DNA from: Gammaproteobacteria bacterium
GTDB lineage: Bacteria; Pseudomonadota; Gammaproteobacteria; Pseudomonadales; Halieaceae
NCBI GenBank assembly: GCA_029859085.1
Contig: JAOUDU010000144.1
Coordinates: 1 to 6,857, forward strand
Length of the DNA stretch: 6,857 nt
Direction of reading: 5' to 3'
Part shown: positions 1 through 4,592 of the stretch, one piece after another
Position numbering within the stretch: position 1 is the stretch's first letter
Layout of the letters: each line of letters begins with the position of its first letter
Notes under the pieces: model-generated
Databases searched by the model: none
Told to the model about the DNA's origin: nothing
The model's input: only the letters and a program-made list of their open reading frames with translations
Position numbers and translations under genes: made by a program

Positions 1-567
1 CGCAATGGCGTTGACCCGCACCTTCGGGGCAAACTCCTGGGCCAATTCCTGCGTAAGCAGGGACAGCGCGCCCTTGGCCGTGCCGTAGGCAGCGAAACAG
101 GGTGTAGGTTTATGACCGGCTATTGAGGAGATATTGAGTATCGCACCGCCGCCGGTGGATTCGACCATCATCGGTGCACAAATGCGTGAGAGTTCAAACG
201 CCGTAGTCACGTTAAAGCGGAATGCCCCTTCAAACTCGCGCGCGGTTGTTTGCGAGACAGGCTTCGGTGGAAAGCCGCCGGCATTGTTGACGAGGATATC
301 GATCCTGCCGAATTCACGCATGGCGCTATCCGCTAGATTTCGTAACTGCTGGAAATCCATTACGTCGGTCTGCACTACCAGAGCCCTGCGTCCCATTGCC
401 TGAACATCCTTTGCCACCTCTTCCAGGTCTGCGATCGTGCGTGCACCGATGACGACGTCCGCGCCGACTTCGGCAAAGGCTTTTGCAATAGCTGCGCCAA
501 TGCCTTTTCCGGCGCCGGTGATGATGGCGACCTGTCCATCAAGCCTGAAGTAATCAAATATTTTCAC
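1..567 (-). CDS. Short-chain dehydrogenase/reductase, 3' end outside window
   Basis: This is a classical SDR, an NAD(P)-dependent oxidoreductase that normally interconverts a hydroxyl and a keto group in the cytoplasm. Translating from GTG at 567 gives 189 codons running off the left edge, against about 250-265 residues for the family, so roughly 70 C-terminal residues (the substrate loop) are missing. Visible motifs: the Rossmann glycine motif TGAGKGIG at residues 17-24, NNAGG at 94-98, the helix-4 Asn at 119, catalytic Ser148, and YGTAK with Tyr161 and Lys165. The residues after strand beta-2 (GAR, with Arg43) favour NADP(H) by the usual family rule. The GTG start is chosen because a GAGGAG ribosome site lies 6 bases upstream and the sequence aligns from the normal SDR N-terminus (FRLDGQVAIITG). 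It resembles 7-alpha-hydroxysteroid dehydrogenase-like SDRs, but the substrate cannot be fixed from sequence. It is the last gene of the minus-strand series. Confidence 0.93.
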   Translation of the reverse strand, partial: MKIFDYFRLDGQVAIITGAGKGIGAAIAKAFAEVGADVVIGARTIADLEEVAKDVQAMGRRALVVQTDVMDFQQLRNLADSAMREFGRIDILVNNAGGFPPKPVSQTTAREFEGAFRFNVTTAFELSRICAPMMVESTGGGAILNISSIAGHKPTPCFAAYGTAKGALSLLTQELAQEFAPKVRVNAIA

Positions 568-615
568 CGGGTACTCCTCGAAATTGATCAATGAACTGAG
601 CTTGCAAAGGCATAC

Positions 616-634
616 GAGCCGGGACACCCGGCTC
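616..634 (-). other. Perfect inverted repeat, 8-bp stem with 3-base loop
   Basis: GAGCCGGG and CCCGGCTC are perfectly complementary around a 3-base loop. The repeat lies 84 bases downstream of the thioesterase remnant's stop and about 48 bases before the SDR start, reading on the minus strand. No T-run follows on either strand, so it is not a canonical intrinsic terminator. It could be an intercistronic mRNA hairpin or a protein-binding site. The structure is directly visible; its role is not. Confidence 0.45.
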
Positions 635-718
635 TGCAGCTGACTTGCCGGCCCAGTCTATCACTGAATGGGCATTGGAAAGCCCAGAGCGACTGCCGTT
701 CAGGCGCGGCATAGCTTT

Positions 719-1034
719 CTAGAACACGAACGCAAGCGTGACTTGTGCGACCAGCTTTCCCGAGTCGGCAAAAGTAAACTTTGCTTCAGCATAGGCATGG
801 TTTTGCTGAAATTGAGAGCGGTAACGGTGTCCCTCAGATCCTCCGCGAAGGCGGGTCTTATAAATTGAGTGTTCTGGCTTGCAGTCCCCTTGGGCTCACG
901 CTCGGTTGTGGACATCGCTAAAGCGGCTATGGTATCCACTACCGCCATGATTGCCCGGCCACTTCATCATGCACATGCCCGCCGGCGTTGAACGCCCGCA
1001 TCGCCAGGCAAGCGGAAATTTCTGAAAAAATCAT
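719..1034 (-). pseudogene. Decayed PaaI-family hotdog thioesterase
   Basis: Three minus-strand frames each hold part of one hotdog-fold acyl-CoA thioesterase. Frame one (about 1034-969) gives an N-terminal stub ending in GGHVH. Frame two (from about 957) gives AIMAVVDTIAAL followed by GTASQNTQFIRPA, the typical PaaI central helix and strand. Frame three gives AYAEAKFTFADSGKLVAQ and then TLAFVF before the TAG at 721-719, the typical last strands. The joins are explained by eight extra bases at 961-968, which would restore the VHG..AIMAVVDT motif if absent, and by one missing base near 794-798, which would restore KTMAYAEA. The stub is shorter than the roughly 40-50 residues usual before the HGG motif, and its ATG at 1034 has no ribosome site. 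The family normally hydrolyses acyl-CoA thioesters. Two indels plus a shortened N-terminus favour a pseudogene; assembly error is the alternative. It begins 31 bases after the MBL gene stop. Confidence 0.72.
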
Positions 1035-1065
1035 GAGAATCATTCAACTGTTCGTATGGACCCCA

Positions 1066-1773
1066 TCAGGCGCCCAGTTCGATTGCGAGCGCCCGCAACA
1101 GGGCACCACCGTCTCCCTCGTATGCACTGCCATGCATGCAGGCCAGGATGCTGGGTTGCAGCGCCGCCAGGCGTTCAAGCACGGAGCGCGTATTCGAGCC
1201 GTGGGCGAAGTAGTCCATGTTTGCGCGCATCCGCTCGCTGGTTTCGAGAATGTTAGTGGCAAGCGGCTCGTGCTCGCTGCCACCCTGGGTGAAAAGGTCA
1301 CCACAGAACAGCGTTCGTGTTTTCTTCTCAAACAGGAAGCCGTTGTCCCACCCATGGGGAACATGCGGCGCGTCGATCCATTGCACAACGTGTTTTCCTA
1401 ATGACAGCTCCTCGCCGTTCGCAAGCACCCGGGGCCGGCGATCGGCAAGGTCATCGATACTGGTCAGCGCCGCAACTACGCCACACAATGCCTCGGCCTT
1501 AGGTGCGGCTTTGAGGAAGTTGTTGAGGGCACCACACTCATCAGACTCGACATGGCAGAAGGCGATATAGCGCAGATTGCGCACCGGAAGTACCGTCTCT
1601 ATCGCCGCCGTTACGGCATCGAAAAGGACCCGGGGTCCGGTATGGAAAAGCAACGGTGCATCGTCGATAAACAGGTACTGGTTGAAGGTAAACCCACCGG
1701 GAATAGTATCCGGCGAGACAGCTGTGCTTATTCTGTATAGGGAATCCCCAATGGCGCTTATCTGTGTAACCAT
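1066..1773 (-). CDS. MBL-fold metallo-hydrolase with flavodiiron-type metal motif
   Basis: The 235-residue product is a single metallo-beta-lactamase-fold domain with no signal peptide. Instead of the usual HxHxDH signature it has HVESDE at residues 74-79, the H-x-E-x-D form seen in flavodiiron (oxygen-reducing) proteins, where Glu replaces the second His. Further likely metal ligands are His137 or His140 (PHVPHGW), Asp159 (CGD) and His214 (ACMHGS). It lacks the flavodoxin domain of true flavodiiron proteins, so a stand-alone metallo-hydrolase or oxygen/redox-responsive enzyme is possible. The frame stays open up to 1944, but ATG at 1773 is preferred: GGGAG sits 6 bases upstream and MVTQISAIGDSLYRIS is the normal start of the fold, while the extra 57 residues look random. 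It is the first gene of the minus-strand series, followed by the thioesterase remnant and the SDR. The family is confident; the substrate is unknown. Confidence 0.9.
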   Translation of the reverse strand: MVTQISAIGDSLYRISTAVSPDTIPGGFTFNQYLFIDDAPLLFHTGPRVLFDAVTAAIETVLPVRNLRYIAFCHVESDECGALNNFLKAAPKAEALCGVVAALTSIDDLADRRPRVLANGEELSLGKHVVQWIDAPHVPHGWDNGFLFEKKTRTLFCGDLFTQGGSEHEPLATNILETSERMRANMDYFAHGSNTRSVLERLAALQPSILACMHGSAYEGDGGALLRALAIELGA

Positions 1774-2088
1774 GCCAGGCTCCCATAAATTTGCTGATTC
1801 ACGCACACAATACGCGATCGGCTGATCGCCGCGCAAGACATCACGCAGCACTGAAAATGGCCGGCTTGTTCCGGATATCCTCCACGGGTGTACCGGTCCG
1901 GCGCGAGCCTGAATCCATACGTCGCCCAACCTGTTATAACGCACGCTGCGCCACTGGACATTCGCCTGGCAAATAGCGGCATCCGTATGATCGCTATGTG
2001 CCAGTTCCGGGTGTTGCGCCCGCTTGATATGGCGCAGTAATGGGCCTACCCTCCTGCATAGCCCTGTGGCTGAACTTGGAGAGATCGT
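1774..2088. other. Divergent intergenic region
   Basis: These 315 bases separate the minus-strand MBL gene from the plus-strand membrane-protein gene, so promoters for both should lie here. Short open frames occur on both strands, but none has a ribosome site or recognisable protein. I see no repeat, RNA gene or clear operator. The one promoter candidate, for the plus-strand gene, is listed separately; I found no convincing promoter for the MBL gene. Confidence 0.6.
2024..2052 (+). promoter_or_regulatory. Possible sigma-70 promoter for the small membrane protein
   Basis: TTGATA at 2024-2029 matches the -35 consensus at five of six bases and is 17 bases from TACCCT at 2047-2052, a poor -10 with three of six matches. 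It would start transcription about 30 bases before the ATG at 2089, a sensible leader length. The weak -10 keeps this tentative. Confidence 0.28.
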
Positions 2089-2466
2089 ATGATTGGGCGT
2101 TATAGCTATTTACAGGTCGCATTGGTGCTGTTCGGCGTTATTTTCTGTCTTGTCTATCCGCTGGCAATCGTCTGGCCGGCCGGCTGGGCGTGGCACGAGG
2201 GCGCACCATACAGCTCACACTATTACATGATGATCGTTGGCGTATACGCGACGCTGGGTGTTTTTCTCATCAGGGCTGCGGCTAATCCGGCAGAAAACCG
2301 CTCACTCATAGCGTTTGTTGTGTGGTCGAGCCTCGTTCATGGTGCGATTATGGCGGTGCAGTCACTGCAAAATCCCGAGCATATCGGGCATATGCTGGGT
2401 GACGTTCCCGCTTTGCTGTTGGTCGCGGTTGTACTTGGTGTCCTGATGCCTAAAAAAGCGACCTGA
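2089..2466 (+). CDS. Small four-helix inner-membrane protein, DUF6632-like
   Basis: The 125-residue protein has about four hydrophobic segments at residues 8-30, 45-63, 72-90 and 102-120, and ends in a positively charged PKKAT tail. Conserved-looking polar residues sit in or near the membrane: Trp29, Trp33 and Trp35 in the first loop (VWPAGWAWHEG), Trp79 and His84 in VVWSSLVHGAIMAVQSL, and His97, His101 and Asp105 before helix four. From memory this pattern (YP..VWP.GW, MIVGVYATLG, WSS.VHG.IMAVQ, GD.PAL) matches small uncharacterised membrane proteins of the DUF6632 type; I am only moderately sure of the number. Function is unknown. The ATG is supported by GGAGAG starting about 11 bases upstream. 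It stands alone, divergent from the MBL gene and more than 400 bases from the next gene. Its base composition looks less GC-rich than the right half of the window. Confidence 0.85.
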   Translation: MIGRYSYLQVALVLFGVIFCLVYPLAIVWPAGWAWHEGAPYSSHYYMMIVGVYATLGVFLIRAAANPAENRSLIAFVVWSSLVHGAIMAVQSLQNPEHIGHMLGDVPALLLVAVVLGVLMPKKAT

Positions 2467-2759
2467 TCACGATCGGGGGTCTAACGCGGTCGGGAGAAGC
2501 CTGCTAGGCGAATTAATAATTCATGAAGTTACCGGCAGCTCAAACAGGCCAGAACGATAATTTTGCGCCGGGCTCGGAAAAGCAGACCCCATTTAAGCAG
2601 GTCATCGGTTCATAGTGCCGGTATTGGCAGGTTAACTCAATGCCATGGGCTGGCGCTAAAAAGTGAGGCAAGACTGACCGGGAATACTTCATCGGGGTCC
2701 GGTTTTGCCTAAGATTCCGCCTGCGAAAGACGGCTCTGGTCCAGCAAGGCTGGCAGGCA

Positions 2760-2789
2760 TTGCGCAGATTGCCGAGCGAGACCTATACT
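2760..2789 (+). promoter_or_regulatory. Candidate sigma-70 promoter for the beta-propeller gene
   Basis: TATACT at 2784-2789 is a good -10 match (five of six to TATAAT). TTGCGC at 2760-2765, 18 bases upstream, is a weak -35. Transcription would begin near 2796, giving a leader of about 80 bases that contains the hairpin at 2814-2834. Confidence 0.4.
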
Positions 2790-2813
2790 TGCTGCGCGCC
2801 CGGAGACACAGAC

Positions 2814-2834
2814 ACCTGGCCGTCGGGGCCAGGT
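2814..2834 (+). promoter_or_regulatory. Perfect 8-bp hairpin in the propeller gene leader
   Basis: ACCTGGCC and GGCCAGGT pair perfectly around the loop GTCGG, ending 43 bases before the ATG at 2878 and about 28 bases before its ribosome site. Only two T residues follow, so it is not a standard terminator. An mRNA-stability or attenuation element, or a protein-binding inverted repeat, would all fit; which is not decidable here. Confidence 0.4.
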
Positions 2835-2877
2835 TTAGGCGGGACGCTCGAGCAACATAGACAGGGGGACGCGCGCC

Positions 2878-4344
2878 ATGGTTCGCAATTTGAGCGCAAT
2901 TGCCTTGGTGGGCCTCGCATCAATGCTTATGCCGCCCATCGTCCACGGGCAGGGTTGGGGTGACATCCTCAGGGATGCGGCCAGCCGTCGCGCCACTCAG
3001 ATCGCCGAGGAGGCGATCGACAAGGGTCTTGATACGGCAGAGGACGCGGTGCGCTGCATGGTGACGGATCAGGCCTGCATCGAACGCGCGCAGCAGGCGG
3101 GCGAGGACGTGGTACTCACCAACGAGAACGGCAATCCGCTGCCACCAGAGAGGCAGCCGCAAAGGACTGCCGCGACCGAAGCCGGGGCTCCGATCGCCGA
3201 TCGGCCCGTCGTCGATAACACAGCACCCACCGCAACCCAGACGATGGCGCCTGATCGGGAAATCCGTTGGGAGACGCAAACCGGGTATCGCGACGGAGGC
3301 AAGATCGTCGTGGCGGACGGCGTCGTGGCCACGGGAAACATTAACAGCAAAGGCGGTACATTCGCCTACGATGCTTCGACCGGCAACCGCCTATGGCAGG
3401 CTCCCGGGCACCTGCTGGCAGGGCCAGTCACGGATGGCCACCGCGTCTACACGGCGAACGGCGGCATGGGCCTGAGCGCGTTCGACCTCAAGACAGGCAA
3501 ACTGGTCTGGAACGTTGCGGACGCTGAGACAACCTACAGCGCGGACCTCCTGTTGTACGAAGGTCGCGTGTTCGTCGTGGGCGACCACGGCAAGATGCGC
3601 GTGTACGACGCGGCCAGCGGTAAGGCGCTGTGGACACATGAGTATCGAACCGGTGGATACCTGACGTCCTGCGTGACGACGCCAGTGGGGGCCGATGGCC
3701 TGGTGTACTACGCTGGCGGCGACTCGGACCCGCCGGACCAGATATTCCTGTGGGCGCTGAATGCGGCCTCGGGCGAGGTGGTTTGGAACCGCGAGATCAA
3801 ACGCAATCGTGACGACCGGTACGGTTCGTGCATGACGGCTGCGGCGGTCGGGGCGGGCGTGGTGGCGGTGGCGTCGAATCACGTCATGGTTGGACTGGAC
3901 GCGCGCACTGGCGCCGAGGAGTGGCGCAACGCGGTCGAGCGTCGCATCGATGGCGAGGTCGAGCCACGGTCGCTGGCGGAACCGCTCCTTCACGACAATC
4001 GTGTATATGCGATCTTCGAAGAGGGACTCATTGGCTGGGATATCGCAAGTGGTCGGCAGTCCTTCGAGTTCGCCGGTAATTTCCCCGCCAGCGGCTACCG
4101 ACGGATCTTGGCGCTAGGAGATGGCGCCGTGTACTTCATCGCAAACCTCGAGCAACCGAAAGCGCAGGGCAATCGTGGAGGGTTTCTGTACGCGGTCGAC
4201 CTCGCAACAGCGCAAGTAAAGTGGAAGCACCGCGTAAATCGCGAGAAGCCCTACTTCGACAAATGGTCCTCGACCTATTTCGGCCTCGACGGCAGCGCCG
4301 TCTACTACGAGAACGCGGGCCTGCTTGCGAAGATCAGCCGCTAG
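2878..4344 (+). CDS. Secreted PQQ-like beta-propeller repeat protein
   Basis: The 488-residue product starts with a signal peptide (basic VRN, hydrophobic stretch to about residue 21, likely cleavage near VHG-Q at 24-25), so it is periplasmic or exported. Residues about 26-80 form an Ala/Glu/Arg-rich helical segment with Cys60 and Cys67, followed by a Pro/Thr/Ala-rich linker (about 85-125). From about 128 to the end is a beta-propeller with seven PQQ-type repeats of the form YDASTGNRLW, beginning near 161, 199, 240, 291, 337, 384 and 437; the sixth and seventh are less regular. Cys265 and Cys318 could form a disulfide. I see no heme-binding CxxCH and no typical PQQ-dehydrogenase active site, and the N-terminus is not lipidated, so it is neither an obvious quinoprotein dehydrogenase nor BamB. 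A binding or scaffold role is inferred. The ATG follows AGGGGGA with 8 bases of spacing. Confidence 0.9.
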   Translation: MVRNLSAIALVGLASMLMPPIVHGQGWGDILRDAASRRATQIAEEAIDKGLDTAEDAVRCMVTDQACIERAQQAGEDVVLTNENGNPLPPERQPQRTAATEAGAPIADRPVVDNTAPTATQTMAPDREIRWETQTGYRDGGKIVVADGVVATGNINSKGGTFAYDASTGNRLWQAPGHLLAGPVTDGHRVYTANGGMGLSAFDLKTGKLVWNVADAETTYSADLLLYEGRVFVVGDHGKMRVYDAASGKALWTHEYRTGGYLTSCVTTPVGADGLVYYAGGDSDPPDQIFLWALNAASGEVVWNREIKRNRDDRYGSCMTAAAVGAGVVAVASNHVMVGLDARTGAEEWRNAVERRIDGEVEPRSLAEPLLHDNRVYAIFEEGLIGWDIASGRQSFEFAGNFPASGYRRILALGDGAVYFIANLEQPKAQGNRGGFLYAVDLATAQVKWKHRVNREKPYFDKWSSTYFGLDGSAVYYENAGLLAKISR

Positions 4345-4364
4345 CGCAAATGACTCGTTGCGCT
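4343..4364 (+). terminator. Hairpin at the end of the propeller gene, weak terminator candidate
   Basis: AGCGCAA and TTGCGCT form a perfect 7-bp stem around an 8-base loop, starting inside the TAG stop codon (4342-4344). The tail GTCTTC is only mildly T-rich, so termination efficiency is doubtful. Its position directly at the gene end is the main reason to list it. Confidence 0.33.
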
Positions 4365-4466
4365 GTCTTCACTCAGAAATGACGATGCGAATCAATCGAA
4401 CGATGTGCGGCCAATCGAATAACGGACTAAGCAGACAGAGCGCGCACCTGTGCATGGCGAATAGTA

Positions 4467-4486
4467 CTGACAAGTTAACTTGTCAG
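4467..4486. promoter_or_regulatory. 20-bp perfect palindrome, candidate operator
   Basis: CTGACAAGTTAACTTGTCAG is identical to its reverse complement over all 20 bases, with 10-bp arms and no spacer, typical of a dimeric helix-turn-helix regulator site. It ends 55 bases before the leader ORF at 4542, and a TTGACG -35-like hexamer follows at 4492-4497, although no good -10 sits at the right distance. It is not followed by a T-run, so a terminator role is unlikely. I cannot name the regulator; the CTG ends recall lux-type boxes, but the spacing does not fit that consensus well. Confidence 0.5.
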
Positions 4487-4541
4487 CGCCGTTGACGATT
4501 GAGCGCGAGGTCGCGCCGGGACAATTTCACAAGGGAACAGG

Positions 4542-4592
4542 ATGAGTACACAGAGTTACTGGAACCCTGGCCGCGTGCGCCAACGTGCATGA
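4542..4592 (+). CDS. Possible 16-residue leader peptide overlapping the protease start
   Basis: ATG at 4542 is preceded by AAGGGA about 6 bases upstream, the only good ribosome site before the protease gene. It encodes MSTQSYWNPGRVRQRA and stops at TGA 4590-4592, overlapping the protease GTG at 4585 by eight bases in another frame. Translational coupling is a natural reading. The alternative is that this is the real N-terminus of the protease and one extra base near 4590 has split it: joined in frame, the arginine-rich stub would run straight into EPGRRRIFAASL and the hydrophobic signal core. Expression is not demonstrated. Confidence 0.4.
   Translation: MSTQSYWNPGRVRQRA

Larger units (their letters stand above)
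2467..2877. other. Intergenic region before the propeller gene
   Basis: These 411 bases hold no convincing gene. An AT-rich near-palindrome (GAATTAATAATTC, 2510-2522) lies shortly after the membrane-protein stop and may be fortuitous. A candidate -10 at 2784-2789 and a perfect hairpin at 2814-2834 near the right end are listed separately. An open frame starting at 2760 overlaps the propeller gene in another phase, has no recognisable product and is not called. No terminator with a T-run was found after 2466. Confidence 0.6.

Noticed and set aside
1774..1944. 57-residue N-terminal extension of the MBL protein
   Set aside because: The frame is open, but the residues look random and the internal ATG at 1773 has a proper ribosome site and matches the family's usual start.
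2510..2522. AT-rich near-palindrome GAATTAATAATTC after the membrane-protein gene
   Set aside because: Short 5-bp arms in an AT-rich patch and no terminator tail; mentioned only as part of the intergenic description.
3391..3993. 200-codon minus-strand open frame inside the propeller gene
   Set aside because: Arg/His/Val-rich shadow of the propeller coding strand with no recognisable product.
4393..4419. Direct repeat CAATCGAA at 4393-4400 and 4412-4419
   Set aside because: Only 8 bases, two copies, no symmetry and no nearby promoter element; chance is sufficient explanation.
4467..4486. Palindrome as a quorum-sensing lux box
   Set aside because: Length fits, but the CTG/CAG elements sit at the outer ends rather than at the expected internal positions, and no luxR/luxI-type gene is present.
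4503..4516. Small GCGCG/CGCGC hairpin upstream of the leader ORF
   Set aside because: A five-base GC stem is expected often in GC-rich DNA and nothing else marks it.
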